Shown: positions 49,397 through 58,822, counted from the first letter of the stretch. The stretch: 64,000 bases of DNA from an uncultured Pseudomonadota bacterium (GCA_902826775.1 CADEHE010000002.1:1-64000), one strand, 5' to 3'. Notes: generated from the sequence alone by a model not told the origin. Numbers and translations: made by a program.

Positions 49397-51136
49397 TCAA
49401 CAAGGCGAGATATGACACTCCTCGATCGCGCTATTGCAGTGCGCATCGGCCAGTACCGCGCCGCGCGCGGCGCTGGGACGAAAAGCAGTGCAACCTTTAA
49501 GCCCCAGCACGTAAGCTTGCTGGTAGATATGTTCAAAGGCAGCAAAGTCATAGTCGCTTGATACCGTTACCGATTTTGATATCGCATTGTCGACGTAGCG
49601 CTGCAGTGCCGCTTGCATTTCCAGTTGCGCCCGAGGGCTGATTCGCTCCAACGTTATGAATGCATCCGACAGCGATTGCTTGGGATGTTGTCGGCGATAC
49701 AGCCCGTAAGCGTAATCCTCCAACCGCACACTCGGCTGCGCCCCTTCCGCCGATTGCAGCGTGCGTACGTACGATGCGCCAAAGATCGGCTCCAGCCCGC
49801 TGGAAACGTTACCAGCTAGTAGGCTGATCGAGCCGGTCGGGGCGATGGCAAGCAGATGACTGTTGCGAATACCGTGTCGTCCGATAGCGCTACGCAGCAG
49901 CGCGGGGAGTGCCGCAACGAACGGCGCCCGCAGGTAGTTTGAGGCGGCGAACAGCGGAAATGCGCCCTTCTCCTGCGCCAGCTCGACCGAACTCTGATAG
50001 GCGCATTCGCATACGTTGCGCAGCAACGCGGCCGCGGCGTCTCGCGCCGGCTGCGAGTCGTAGCGTAAGCCCAGCATGAATAGCGCATCGCCTAACCCGG
50101 TGATACCAATACCAAGCCGGCGCGAGCTACGCGCGACCTGCGCTTGTTGTTGCAGTGGGAAACTTGAGACATCGTAGACATTGTCGAGAATGCGCACGGC
50201 GATCGGCACAATGCGCGCGATCTTGTCGATATTCCAGCGTGCCTTTGGACTGAAAGGATCAGCGACAAACTGCGTCAGATTAAGTGAGCCCAGATCACAA
50301 GCCCCGTATGCGGGCAGAGGCACTTCGCCGCAGGGATTGGTGGTCGAGATGGTTTCGCAGTGTGCAAGATTGTTCTCCCGCGCGATGCGATCTACGAAGA
50401 TGACGCCTGGTTCCGCACTCTCGTAGGCTGCTTGCGCGATGCGACGCCAAAGCTCGCGCGCCGGGGTGCTGCGATAGACGGTGCCATTGGCCGGGAAGCG
50501 CAGAGCCCACGCAGCGTCAACGTCCACCGCATGCATGAACTCGTCGGTCACCAACACCGAGAGGTTGAAGTGCCGCAGCACGCTCGGATCACGCTTGGCG
50601 TCGATGAAACGCTCTATGTCGGGATGATCACAGCGCAGCGTACCCATCATTGCACCCCGGCGTTCACTCGTGGACGTGAACGCCGCACAGAGGGATTGCC
50701 AGACATGCATGAACGCTACCGGCCCGGGCGAGATTTCGCTGCTCGCTTGCTCTGTCGCTGCCGGATGCAAGGTCGAGAAGTCGTACCCTACCCCACCGCC
50801 GGCTTGCATGGTGCGCGCGCCTTCCTCCAATGCGCGGCAAACCCCGGCCAGCGAATCTTCGATAACTCCCATGACAAAGCAGTTGAATAGCGTGACGGGT
50901 TTGTTGGTGCCGGCGCCCGCCAAAATACGCCCGCCCGGGAGAAAGCTGAAATCGCTCAGAATCTCAAGAAATCGCTCTGTCCACACTTGCGGTTCGCGCT
51001 CCCCGCCGGCCAAAGCCTGCGCCACGCGCTGCCACGTGGCGTCGATCGATTCATCCCAGATACCGTTACGATTGCGCTGACGGTACTTGGTCCGCCAAAC
51101 CTGTTCGGCGAAGGATGTCAATGAGCTTTCGGGCAT
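49397..51136 (-). CDS. nrdJ: Adenosylcobalamin-dependent ribonucleotide reductase
   Basis: 579-aa class II RNR. FNCFVMG (Cys86), GGGVGYDFSTLHP, the active-site Cys in TTNPCGEVPLPAYGACDLGSLNL and LAIAPTGSISLLAGNVSSGLEP are all present. The C-terminus ends HCNSAIEECHISPC, with closely spaced Cys suited to disulfide relay. Class II enzymes make deoxynucleotides with or without oxygen and need B12. Follows the cytochrome c gene by 60 bases, likely on the same FNR-type transcript. Confidence 0.93.
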   Translation of the reverse strand: MPESSLTSFAEQVWRTKYRQRNRNGIWDESIDATWQRVAQALAGGEREPQVWTERFLEILSDFSFLPGGRILAGAGTNKPVTLFNCFVMGVIEDSLAGVCRALEEGARTMQAGGGVGYDFSTLHPAATEQASSEISPGPVAFMHVWQSLCAAFTSTSERRGAMMGTLRCDHPDIERFIDAKRDPSVLRHFNLSVLVTDEFMHAVDVDAAWALRFPANGTVYRSTPARELWRRIAQAAYESAEPGVIFVDRIARENNLAHCETISTTNPCGEVPLPAYGACDLGSLNLTQFVADPFSPKARWNIDKIARIVPIAVRILDNVYDVSSFPLQQQAQVARSSRRLGIGITGLGDALFMLGLRYDSQPARDAAAALLRNVCECAYQSSVELAQEKGAFPLFAASNYLRAPFVAALPALLRSAIGRHGIRNSHLLAIAPTGSISLLAGNVSSGLEPIFGASYVRTLQSAEGAQPSVRLEDYAYGLYRRQHPKQSLSDAFITLERISPRAQLEMQAALQRYVDNAISKSVTVSSDYDFAAFEHIYQQAYVLGLKGCTAFRPSAARGAVLADAHCNSAIEECHISPC

Positions 51137-51196
51137 TCGACCTGCGTCATTGCGGCCTCAAGAACGCCGGTCAAGACGGAATATTCATCACTTCTG

Positions 51197-51718
51197 TCAC
51201 TTCTCTAACTTCATCCTCGGTCGGCCCGCGGGCAATACTCCATCAGCGCGCGCCGACAGATACGCGTACAAGTCCAGAATGTGCGGTCTCACCTTTAAGT
51301 CGGACTCCCATGCCGGCATGATGATCTCCCCGCGCTTGCCACGCTCTTTCCTCTCTACTTCCTCCATGATGGCGTCGCTATACGCCTCTGAGCTTTCGGC
51401 CTCTGTGGAGGGAATGATGATGCGATAGCTGGTGACGACTTTGGTGGCGAATTCGCGTGGCGTCATGCCCTTGACGCGCTCCACCAAATTCGGCGCCAAG
51501 TTCGTGCCCACCGCATCCACGCCATGACAGGAAAAGCACGTGCTGTGAAACACCTTCCAACCGAGATACGTACCGACATCAACCTTACCCTCCTTGATAT
51601 CGTAGCTGCCCGGCGGCAGCAGCCGATCGGCCGCACAGCTTGCTTGGCCGAAGGCGATGAGTGCCCCGAGCACGGTTGCTGTTGTGCCGCGATAAATCTT
51701 CGCGAAAAGCGTTTTCAT
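51197..51718 (-). CDS. Periplasmic c-type cytochrome
   Basis: 173 aa. N-terminal signal (TTATVLGALIAFGQASCA), one haem-binding CFSCH at residues 61-65 and a later Met (MPAW) as possible sixth ligand. Domain pattern WKVFHSTCFSCHGVDAVGTNLAPNLVERV resembles cytochromes c found with quinoprotein dehydrogenases. A role in periplasmic electron flow at low oxygen is inferred from its FNR-type promoter; the electron donor is unknown. Confidence 0.87.
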   Translation of the reverse strand: MKTLFAKIYRGTTATVLGALIAFGQASCAADRLLPPGSYDIKEGKVDVGTYLGWKVFHSTCFSCHGVDAVGTNLAPNLVERVKGMTPREFATKVVTSYRIIIPSTEAESSEAYSDAIMEEVERKERGKRGEIIMPAWESDLKVRPHILDLYAYLSARADGVLPAGRPRMKLEK

Positions 51719-51779
51719 AAACGAGCATCCCGACGGGTTACATGTGGCTTTAGGCTAGGCAAGATAACCGCAAGCGGCT

Positions 51780-51793
51780 TTGATCTGTGTCAA
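51780..51793 (-). promoter_or_regulatory. FNR/CRP-family operator, TTGATCTGTGTCAA
   Basis: Perfect consensus arms. TAGCCT (51752-51757) starts 22 bases past the box, predicting a start near 51745 for cytochrome c and nrdJ. Confidence 0.83.
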
Positions 51794-51944
51794 TAGCGTG
51801 ATATGCGGATGAAGATTGAGCAAAACAACATAACCGCCAAATCGACGACGGCCGCATCGAGGCAATGAATGATGACAGAAGATCGATCGGCAACGGGAAG
51901 TTGATCGCGGAGACCCTGTCAGCTGCGATGACCGTCAGCGTTTC

Positions 51945-52480
51945 CAATTAGCGCAGTGCAACGCTTGCGGTTGTTGCGCTAGTACTGCCGCGGCCCATTG
52001 CAGCTTCTCAGCGGCTTGCACTCGCCTTCCACGTGGATCAGTTTGGCGCGCCGTTCGCGCTGAGCTTCGGCTTGGCGGGCAATCGCGCGCACCATTGTTT
52101 CGTTTATATCGACTGTTTGACCTCTACGTTGATCACTTCGCTATCCCGGCCTCGGTTTGAGTGTCCAGAATCCTCTGAATGTCCGCGTTCAGCTTCTCGC
52201 GCTCCGACAGCATCTCATCCAGCTCGTGTTTGCCGAGCGCCGGCGCGTAGCGTCGTTTGCGCGAGTGGGCTAGTCGCCTCCGAGTGTTTCTCGACAGGCT
52301 TGATCGGGCGCTGCGGGTCGACCGCACGAAAATACAGCATGTCGCGCGATTTGACATTCTGAGCAGGCACGTGCATCACCACGCGAAGATCCTGGCGCTA
52401 TGCCACCCCGTCCAAGCACGCCGAAGCTGGCGACGAACGCTTCGGCGATAACCAGCGCCATGCTCAGCAGAAGCGAAATG
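51945..52480 (-). pseudogene. Slipin/SPFH (band 7) protein remnant
   Basis: Across several frames of the minus strand appear, in slipin order, DLRVVMHVPAQNVKSRD, MLYFRAVDPQRPIKPVEK then EATSPLAQTTLR, LGKHELDEMLSEREKLNADI, RILDTQTEA, NETMVRAIARQAEAQRERRA, LIHVEGE and AAVLAQQPQAL. At least three frameshifts and short deletions separate them and the start is missing. Slipins are membrane scaffold proteins. The remaining 51794-51944 and 52481-52522 show nothing. Confidence 0.8.
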
Positions 52481-52522
52481 TGGCCGCAGCCATCTCTTGC
52501 GCCGCCTGGCGATGCAGACCTT

Positions 52523-52828
52523 TTACCTACGCAGCAGCGCCTTCAGCGCGGCAATTTCATCGAGGAGATCCAGTGCTAGCGATACGCCTGGCGCATTGAG
52601 TTCCAGGTCGCGCGTGAGCCGCCACGCTACACGCGTGCGTCTCAAGCACCCTCCGGTAAAGCGCCAGTCCTGGGGCTGCTCGCCAAGGGGTTCGATGACG
52701 CCCTCAAGCACCCATAGCACGACCTGATCCTCGGGCACATTGCACGCCTGACATAACTCCGTCAGCGTCAACGCGATTTCTACTTCGACGATAGGAGGCT
52801 GGAAATTTGACCTGTCGGCTTCGCTCAT
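52523..52828 (-). CDS. cbpM: Chaperone modulator CbpM
   Basis: 101 aa from ATG 52828, sharing ATGA with cbpA. Pattern: ALTLTELCQACNVPEDQVVLWVLEGVIEPLGE then WRFTGGCLRRTRVAWRLTRDLELN, then a helix ending LKALLRR, as in MerR-like CbpM proteins. Binds the J-domain of CbpA and inhibits it. The upstream ATG at 52891 lies inside cbpA and is not used. Confidence 0.88.
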   Translation of the reverse strand: MSEADRSNFQPPIVEVEIALTLTELCQACNVPEDQVVLWVLEGVIEPLGEQPQDWRFTGGCLRRTRVAWRLTRDLELNAPGVSLALDLLDEIAALKALLRR

Positions 52829-53778
52829 GACAGCCCCCCCTTGAAGTGAGCCCGCGGATCGAACTCGAAGGCCTGCGCTAGCGTGCGCCAAGCTTGCCTC
52901 GCGCGCTCGTTATCGGCCGGCGGCAGCACAATAGCGAGCACAGCGTAAAGATCGCCGGGTGGATTGCCGGGGATGCCTTTGCCTTTTAGACGCAGCTTGC
53001 GCGCCGCCGCTGATCTAGGCGGAATCGTCAGTTGCACCGAACCTTCGGGTGTAGGCACGGTGACCACCTTGCCAAGCGCCGCTTCCCAGGGCGCGAGCGG
53101 CACGTCCAGATAGACATCGCGGTCATCAATGCGGAACAAAGGATCGGGATTGAAGGCAATTTCCAAGTACAGGTCACCGGCTGGACCTTGCCCATAGCCA
53201 GGCGCGCCCTGCCCCGTCAGGCGCAAATGTTGACCTGCGCGGATGCCTTTGGGGATGTTCACGTCGAGTTTACGTTCCTCAACCGCAACGTGGCCTTGTG
53301 CATCTAATGACGGTACGCGCAGCGAGAAACTGCGCCGCGCGCCATGGTAAGCGTCTTTCAAATCAATCAACACTCTGGCATGGTGGTCTTGACCGCGCGC
53401 GTGCGCGCCGGCGCGATGCGATCGTGCGCGCCGGCCTTGGCGGCCGAACAAGGCTTCGAAGAAGTCGCTGAATTCCGCGCCGTCCCCGGCTGCGAAATCG
53501 GCGCCGCTGAACTCGAAACCGGCATCCCAACCTGGCGGCGGCTGGAAATCCTGCCCGGCCTGCCACTGGCTGCCCATCTGGTCGTAAGCAACGCGCTTCT
53601 CCGGATCCTTCAGTACCGCATAGGCTTCACCGACTTCCTTGAAACGCGCCTCGGCATCGGCGCTCTTGCTGACGTCAGGATGGTACTTGCGCGCCAGCTT
53701 TCGGTAGGCGCGCTTGATGTCGTCCTGCGTTGAGTTGCGCTCGACGCCGAGAGTTTGGTAATAGTCCTTGAATTTCAT
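52825..53778 (-). CDS. cbpA: Curved-DNA-binding protein / DnaJ-like cochaperone CbpA
   Basis: 317 aa. J-domain MKFKDYYQTLGVERNSTQDDIKRAY with HPD at 33-35, a Gly/Phe region, then two C-terminal beta domains (DLKDAYHGARRSFSLRVP; LNIP-type KGIRAGQHLRLTGQGAPG; GDLYLEIAFNPDPLFRIDDRDVYLD). No zinc-finger, as in CbpA. Stimulates DnaK and binds DNA. Own sigma-70-like promoter. Confidence 0.94.
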   Translation of the reverse strand: MKFKDYYQTLGVERNSTQDDIKRAYRKLARKYHPDVSKSADAEARFKEVGEAYAVLKDPEKRVAYDQMGSQWQAGQDFQPPPGWDAGFEFSGADFAAGDGAEFSDFFEALFGRQGRRARSHRAGAHARGQDHHARVLIDLKDAYHGARRSFSLRVPSLDAQGHVAVEERKLDVNIPKGIRAGQHLRLTGQGAPGYGQGPAGDLYLEIAFNPDPLFRIDDRDVYLDVPLAPWEAALGKVVTVPTPEGSVQLTIPPRSAAARKLRLKGKGIPGNPPGDLYAVLAIVLPPADNERARQAWRTLAQAFEFDPRAHFKGGLS

Positions 53779-53815
53779 TGTTGTCTGCTACGCGGTCATC
53801 CAGGTGGTTACGCCT

Positions 53816-53843
53816 TATATACTATTAACTGTAATCGACTCAA
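53816..53843 (-). promoter_or_regulatory. Sigma-70-type promoter of cbpA-cbpM
   Basis: On the minus strand TTGAGT (53838-53843), 16 bases, TATATA (53816-53821). No FNR-type box is near, so this operon may be outside the regulon. Start would lie about 30 bases before cbpA. Confidence 0.5.
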
Positions 53844-53897
53844 AATCGCCCCCATTATTAATATCAGCGGTATAGCCGTTGGTGTATAGGCTCGTGA

Positions 53898-55169
53898 TCA
53901 CGTTTTCCCCCACCATCCTGTGCTCATAAAGCCAAGTATCACACCGCCGCTCATGAACACCAGCGGCAGCACGCATCGCCGTGCCAGCGCTACACCGCCG
54001 ACAGCGAGAATTAATCCCGCTTTCAGCAGCATGTTTGCAATGATCGCCAGCACGATCGCGGCGACCGCTTGCGTGGCGGCAATCTTGCCGAGCTTACTCA
54101 GTTGCACGCTGGATAGCGTTATTGCATCCACATCGGTAAGACCGGAGGCGAACGCAACCGCATACAAGCCTAACGCGCCGGCATTGGTGGACATCCATGC
54201 AGACACGAGCAACACCGACGCGTACATCAACCCGAAACCCAGCGCCACTTTGAGCTGCGTCGGATTGACCAGCGCCGGGCCGCGTGCGGCGGTGCTAGTT
54301 TGTTCGCGGCGCAAGAACAACACACCGACTACTCCCAGCAATACCCCGCCCAACAAAACTGGCGCTAGTGCGCCGAGCAAAGTGACGTCCGCAACGCCGA
54401 CAATGACCGCGACGCGTGCGAGCACCACTAGGTTGGCGATAACAATGATCACGCTGCTGAGACCGATCGCGCCAGCATCGCGCCGCACCTGGCGCGCATA
54501 CACCAAGGTCGTCGCGGTGCTTGACACCAGTCCGCCCAGCAATCCGGTGAGCAGTGCGCCGCGCTCTTCGCTCGCAAAGCGCAATGCGAGATAGCCCACT
54601 AGGCTGACGCCGGAAACGAGCACAACCATAAGCCAAACATGGTACGGATTGATCGCCGCGTAGGGCCCGTAGCCGTGATCCGGCAACAACGGCAGCACGA
54701 TAAACGTTAGCACCGCAAACTGCAGAATGCTGGCGATATCCTCCGGCGCGAGCCGCGCTGAAATGCCGTGCAGTTCGGTCTTGAAGTGCAGCAGGATCGT
54801 CGTCACGATCGCTAGCGCAACCGCGATTTGCGTCTGCTGGTGCCAGATCATCACCCCGAAGCAATAGCACAACAGCACCGCGATGACGGTGGTGGTGCCG
54901 GAATCGGCCCCCGGCTCGTCCTGCTCCGCGTAAGCGCCGATGATCATGGCACCCACCAATAGCAGGCCCACCACGAGTATCCACGGCGACGCGATTCTTT
55001 CCGCGAGCAGCGCATTGACGGTGCCGAAGAGCGCCACCAGAGCGAACGTGCGCAAGCCCGCCTTAGCGGTGGGATTGCGTTGACGCTCGAGCCCGAGCAG
55101 CAACCCGACCGCCAGACTGGTGAGAAATTGCAGAACGGTGCGCAGCGGCTCCGAGTTGAGATCAGGCAT
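53898..55169 (-). CDS. MgtC/DUF4010-family membrane protein
   Basis: 423 aa from ATG 55169. The first 140 residues are MgtC/SapB-like (QFLTSLAVGLLLGLERQR; LRTFALVALFGTVNALLA), followed by a DUF4010 membrane half (GLLGGLVSSTATTLVYARQ; LYAVAFASGLTDVDAITLSS). About ten to twelve helices. Transport or Mg-related function is guessed from MgtC only. Begins 5 bases after the RNase gene. Confidence 0.87.
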   Translation of the reverse strand: MPDLNSEPLRTVLQFLTSLAVGLLLGLERQRNPTAKAGLRTFALVALFGTVNALLAERIASPWILVVGLLLVGAMIIGAYAEQDEPGADSGTTTVIAVLLCYCFGVMIWHQQTQIAVALAIVTTILLHFKTELHGISARLAPEDIASILQFAVLTFIVLPLLPDHGYGPYAAINPYHVWLMVVLVSGVSLVGYLALRFASEERGALLTGLLGGLVSSTATTLVYARQVRRDAGAIGLSSVIIVIANLVVLARVAVIVGVADVTLLGALAPVLLGGVLLGVVGVLFLRREQTSTAARGPALVNPTQLKVALGFGLMYASVLLVSAWMSTNAGALGLYAVAFASGLTDVDAITLSSVQLSKLGKIAATQAVAAIVLAIIANMLLKAGLILAVGGVALARRCVLPLVFMSGGVILGFMSTGWWGKT

Positions 55170-55174
55170 GACGG

Positions 55175-56590
55175 TTAGACACTGATCGCCGCGCCCGGCG
55201 CCGGTGCGAGCGCATTCCAACCGAAGTCCTTGCGCACTGTGGCGGCGAAACCCTGCGCCGTCTCGCCTTCTCCGTGCACGACGAAAGTTTGCGCCGGCGC
55301 ACGCTTGAAGCGGCGCAGCCATTCCAGCAGTGCCGCTTGATCCGCGTGCGCCGATAATCCGCCTAGGGTGTGAACACCGGCGTGCACCGCGATCTGCTCG
55401 CCGAACAGATCAACCTGTTGCGCGCCATCGACCAGTCGTCTGCCCAATGTACCCTGTGCTTGAAATCCAGTGATCAAGATGGCGCACTCAGCGCGGTGCA
55501 AGTTGTGGCGCAGATGATGACGCACGCGGCCAGCGTCGCACATGCCGCTGGCGGCGATGATGATGGCGCCGGAGCGAATCTGGTTGAGCTTGATCGAATC
55601 TTCGACCGATTCGGTGAAACCAAAGTGGATCGGCAGCTTGCTCTCACCGGTCAACTGAAGCTGCAGCAACGCCTTTGCCTCCGCGTCCAAACTCGCTGCG
55701 TGCTGCAGCGTGATGGCGGTGACCTGGGTGGCGAGTGGTGAGTCGACAAACACATGCAAGTCCGCCAATCGGCCTTGCCTGGTCAGATCGAACAATAGAA
55801 ATAACAACTCCTGCGTGCGCCCGAGTGCGAACGCAGGCACGATCACGTTGCCCTTGCAGCGCTTGATGGTATTCTCGAGCACCTCGACCAATTCGTCGAC
55901 GGTGTCGCTAAAGCTGCGGTGCCGGCGATTGCCGTAAGTGGATTCCACTAACAACACATCAGCCTGTTCGATCGGCGCCGGATCGTTAACCACCGGACGC
56001 CCCGGCTGACCCAAATCGCCGGAAAACACCAACTTCTTGCTCGCCGCGGCCTGGTCAAGCCAAACCTCGATGATGGCCGAGCCGAGGATATGCCCGGCAT
56101 CTTGAAACACACAACGCACGCGTGGGTGCGGTTTGAATTCCGTGCGATAGCCGACGCTGCGTATCTGGCGCAAGCATGCGTGCGCTTGGACCACGTTATA
56201 CAGCGGCTCAGCGCGCGATTGCCTTGCGCGGTGCAAGCGCCGCTCGAGTTTAGGATGGCGCAGCAACCAATTGGCCTCGCTCTCCTGGATGTGGGCGCTG
56301 TCTGCCAGCATGATCGCCAGCAGGTCCGCCGTGGCTGCGGTGGTGTAAATCGGCCCCTGGTACCCGCGCGCGCATAGCCGCGGCAGTAACCCGCAGTGAT
56401 CGATGTGCGCATGGCTGAGCAATACAAAATCGATGCCACGAGGATCGAAGCTCAGTGCATCGACATTCTTTTGGTATGCGTCTCTGCCCTGGAACATGCC
56501 ACAATCGACCAAGAAACGCACACCGGTGGCTTCGATCAAGAAACATGAGCCGGTGACTTCTTGCGCTGCGCCGAGGAAGGAGATTTTCAT
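55175..56590 (-). CDS. Beta-CASP metallo-beta-lactamase RNase
   Basis: 471 aa from ATG 56590 (MKISFLGAAQEVTGSCFLIE, the usual start; ATG 56602 is possible). The HxHxDH motif is SHAHIDHCG, with later FSGDLGQPGRPV, VESTYGNRRH and C-terminal LSAHADQAALLEWL and FVVHGE (beta-CASP motifs). Bacterial relatives act as exo- or endoribonucleases; several sit in anaerobic-stress loci. The FNR-type box at 56629-56642 is too near (25-45 bases) for a class II promoter in this direction. Confidence 0.92.
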   Translation of the reverse strand: MKISFLGAAQEVTGSCFLIEATGVRFLVDCGMFQGRDAYQKNVDALSFDPRGIDFVLLSHAHIDHCGLLPRLCARGYQGPIYTTAATADLLAIMLADSAHIQESEANWLLRHPKLERRLHRARQSRAEPLYNVVQAHACLRQIRSVGYRTEFKPHPRVRCVFQDAGHILGSAIIEVWLDQAAASKKLVFSGDLGQPGRPVVNDPAPIEQADVLLVESTYGNRRHRSFSDTVDELVEVLENTIKRCKGNVIVPAFALGRTQELLFLLFDLTRQGRLADLHVFVDSPLATQVTAITLQHAASLDAEAKALLQLQLTGESKLPIHFGFTESVEDSIKLNQIRSGAIIIAASGMCDAGRVRHHLRHNLHRAECAILITGFQAQGTLGRRLVDGAQQVDLFGEQIAVHAGVHTLGGLSAHADQAALLEWLRRFKRAPAQTFVVHGEGETAQGFAATVRKDFGWNALAPAPGAAISV

Positions 56591-56628
56591 TGTTTGCGCC
56601 ATCTTGTGGCTAACCACCGCATCGGCCT

Positions 56629-56642
56629 TTGACTTTGGTCAA
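56629..56642 (+). promoter_or_regulatory. FNR/CRP-family operator, TTGACTTTGGTCAA
   Basis: Perfect arms. TAACAT (56665-56670) starts 22 bases past the box toward the DUF883 gene, predicting a start near 56677. On the other side it overlaps the RNase promoter region, where it could repress. Confidence 0.82.
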
Positions 56643-56703
56643 ACTCGCCCGGATGATGTGACCTTAACATGGACTCATGTTCAACACTTGTGAGAGGTGC
56701 AAA

Positions 56704-57024
56704 ATGGGTGCTATTGAGTCCTTGAAGGCGCAGGAGCACAAACTGGCAAAGCAGTTGCGCGAAGTCTTAGCTGGCGCTGAGGAGTTCATGCACAGCGCCG
56801 GTTATGAAACCGGTGACAAGCTCGCCGAAGCACGCAGGAAGTTCGAATCGATCACGCAGCGTGCGCGGCAAGAATTCGACGACACCGAGGCGCTGCTGCT
56901 CGCCAAAGGCAAGGCCGCAGCAGCCACGACCGATGCCTACGTGCGCGCGCATCCGTGGACTGCGGCGGGTATCTGCGCAGGCGCCGGGCTGTTGATCGGT
57001 TTGCTGGTCAGCGGCCGCCGTTAG
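56704..57024 (+). CDS. DUF883 / ElaB-YqjD-type membrane-anchored protein
   Basis: 106 aa from ATG 56704 (GAGGTG eight bases upstream). A long amphipathic helix (LKAQEHKLAKQLREVLAGAEEF, KFESITQRARQEFDDTEALLL) and a C-terminal membrane helix, DAYVRAHPWTAAGICAGAGLLIGLLVSGRR, the typical end of ElaB/YqjD. Those proteins tie stationary-phase ribosomes to the membrane, which would match the hibernation factor in the same regulon. Confidence 0.9.
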   Translation: MGAIESLKAQEHKLAKQLREVLAGAEEFMHSAGYETGDKLAEARRKFESITQRARQEFDDTEALLLAKGKAAAATTDAYVRAHPWTAAGICAGAGLLIGLLVSGRR

Positions 57025-57099
57025 CGCGCAAACTCCTGTATCACAGCTTTCACGCGGCCCTGCGGTCGCGGCCCGCCAAAGGCGGGAAAGGAGTCGACG

Positions 57100-57764
57100 C
57101 TAGTCGATCAGGTGATGCTCCAACGCATAGCGAGTGAGATCAGCATTGGTGTGAAGTCCAGTTTTCTCCAGCACGCGTGCGCGATAGCTGCTCACCGTCT
57201 TGATGCTGACATGCAAGCCTTCGGCGATGTCGGTCAGGCTCTTGCCTGCGGCGATTAAGCGAAACACCTGGAATTCGCGCTCCGAGAGCCGCTCGTGCAG
57301 CGCCTCAGCATTCGCGCCGGAGGACAGTTGCTCGGCCAGGCGATCGGCAACCCCAGCGGAAATGTAGCGCACGCCGCCTGCCACTTTGCGAACCGCTTCG
57401 AGCAAAGTCTTTGGTTCAACGTCTTTCATCAGATAGCCAGCCGCACCTAGTTTTAGCGCGCGCACAGCGAACACTTCCTCGGCGTACATGCTGAGCATGA
57501 GCACGGGCAGGTGCGGGTAGTCGGCTTTGATCAGCTTGAGCAGCTCCAGCCCGGTGCGGCCGGGCAAGGCCATGTCGGATAAGACGAGATCTAAGGACTG
57601 CTTGCGCACGACGTTCATGGCAGCCGCAGCGTCGGCAGCCTCGGCCACGCGACATCAATATCGCCCGCCTGCACGAGCATCGTGCGCAGCCCCTGGCGCA
57701 CTACTGGATGGTCATCAACCAGCAGCACGCGCAGCTTGCCTGACTTTGCAGCTTTACCGGCCAT
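57100..57764 (-). pseudogene. NarL/FixJ-type response regulator, frameshifted
   Basis: From ATG 57764 the frame reads [20 protein letters not shown] and [18 protein letters not shown], then runs out of register near 57650. The other frame continues [30 protein letters not shown] (phospho-Asp present), GYLMKD, and a complete LuxR HTH (LSEREFQVFRLIAAGKSLTDIAEGLHVSIKTVSSYRARV). One base is missing or two are extra. A truncated protein could start at GTG 57648 but would lack the acidic pocket. No sensor kinase is adjacent. Confidence 0.82.
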
Positions 57765-57952
57765 TCGGATGAATTTACGTCAAACATAAGCTCGGGTTGC
57801 TTAGAGCCGTTTAAGGCCACTATGTCGCCGGGAGTGTATCACCGGCGCCGCGCCGCGCTCCGACGCTCCCGTTCCACAAAAATCCGAAACAGGTATGACT
57901 CACAGGCAAGCGCATTGCACGCATGCAACTGAGCGTCATGCCCGTGTTCACA

Positions 57953-57966
57953 TTGACACAAATCAA
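57953..57966 (+). promoter_or_regulatory. FNR/CRP-family operator, TTGACACAAATCAA
   Basis: Perfect arms. TACCGT (57989-57994) starts 22 bases past the box, predicting a start near 58001 and a 75-base leader to the diguanylate cyclase gene. Base 57765-57952 holds no gene. Confidence 0.75.
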
Positions 57967-58075
57967 AGCTGCCGGCTGGCGCGCCGGGTACCGTCGCTTG
58001 CATGGAAGCACGCTTGCTGGTGAAGGCCGAGCGGAAAAGCGCGTATCCAATAGAAGACATCGGAGAGACAACCTA

Positions 58076-58822
58076 ATGAATGCACACGCTGGCAATGGCG
58101 TCCAAGGAAATCCATGCCCCTTTAACGATTCCCCCGGAGCCGGCCTCTACCGCCTAACCGAGGATCCCGCGCTATCGCTGCATCTGCGCCTGGACCCAGA
58201 ACGATACGCCCGCGAACGCATCGCGCAGCTCGAAGCCACCGTCGCGAACCTTCAGTGCGCTCTAAAAGATGCTGAAACGCAACGCGATGAACTACGAGAG
58301 CAATCTGTCCGCGATCCGCTCACTGCTCTGTTCAATCGTCGCCACATGGATCAGACATTGGAGCAGGAAGTCGCCCGCGCCAGGCGCTACCATACGAGCT
58401 TGGCGTTTCTCCTCCTCGATATTGATGATTTCAAGCTCTTGAATGATCGCTTCGGTCACGTCGCAGGTGACATGGTTCTGCGCGAGGTCGGCCAGCTCAT
58501 CCTAGCAAACATCCGTGCGGGAGATGTAGCGTGTCGCTATGGGGGTGACGAGTTCATTGTCGTCATGCCGGAGACATCGCTGGAGGCTGCCGCACACAGG
58601 GGCGAGCAGTTGCGGGGACGAGCGAGGCAGTTACGTCTGGAGTTTGCAGATGCGAAGTTCCCTGAGATCAGATTGTCAATGGGCGTAGCCGTCTTGCCGG
58701 AGCACGGCGGCTCCGCGATTGAACTATTGAAACGAGCCGACGCAGCGCTCTATCAGGCGAAGCGATGTCTGCCGACAAAGAACTTTAAGAGTCCAATGCC
58801 GCCGCAGGGCCAGAGCATGTAA
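58076..58822 (+). CDS. Diguanylate cyclase (GGDEF)
   Basis: 248 aa from ATG 58076. Residues 45-80 form a coiled coil (ERIAQLEATVANLQCALKDAET); the GGDEF domain follows (RDPLTALFNRRHMDQTL; LLDIDDFKLLND; YGGDEF at 155-160). The inhibitory I-site RAGD (147-150) sits exactly five residues before GGDEF, so product feedback is expected. Soluble, no known sensor domain in the short N-terminus. Makes c-di-GMP, connecting low oxygen with matrix or motility control. Confidence 0.94.
   Translation: MNAHAGNGVQGNPCPFNDSPGAGLYRLTEDPALSLHLRLDPERYARERIAQLEATVANLQCALKDAETQRDELREQSVRDPLTALFNRRHMDQTLEQEVARARRYHTSLAFLLLDIDDFKLLNDRFGHVAGDMVLREVGQLILANIRAGDVACRYGGDEFIVVMPETSLEAAAHRGEQLRGRARQLRLEFADAKFPEIRLSMGVAVLPEHGGSAIELLKRADAALYQAKRCLPTKNFKSPMPPQGQSM

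Noticed and set aside
51160-51173. FNR-like AGAACGCCGGTCAA before nrdJ
   Set aside because: Only the right arm fits; nrdJ is more simply on the cytochrome c transcript.
57770-57783. Possible FNR-type box before the frameshifted regulator
   Set aside because: Left arm TGAAT does not match TTGAY; only GTCAA is right.
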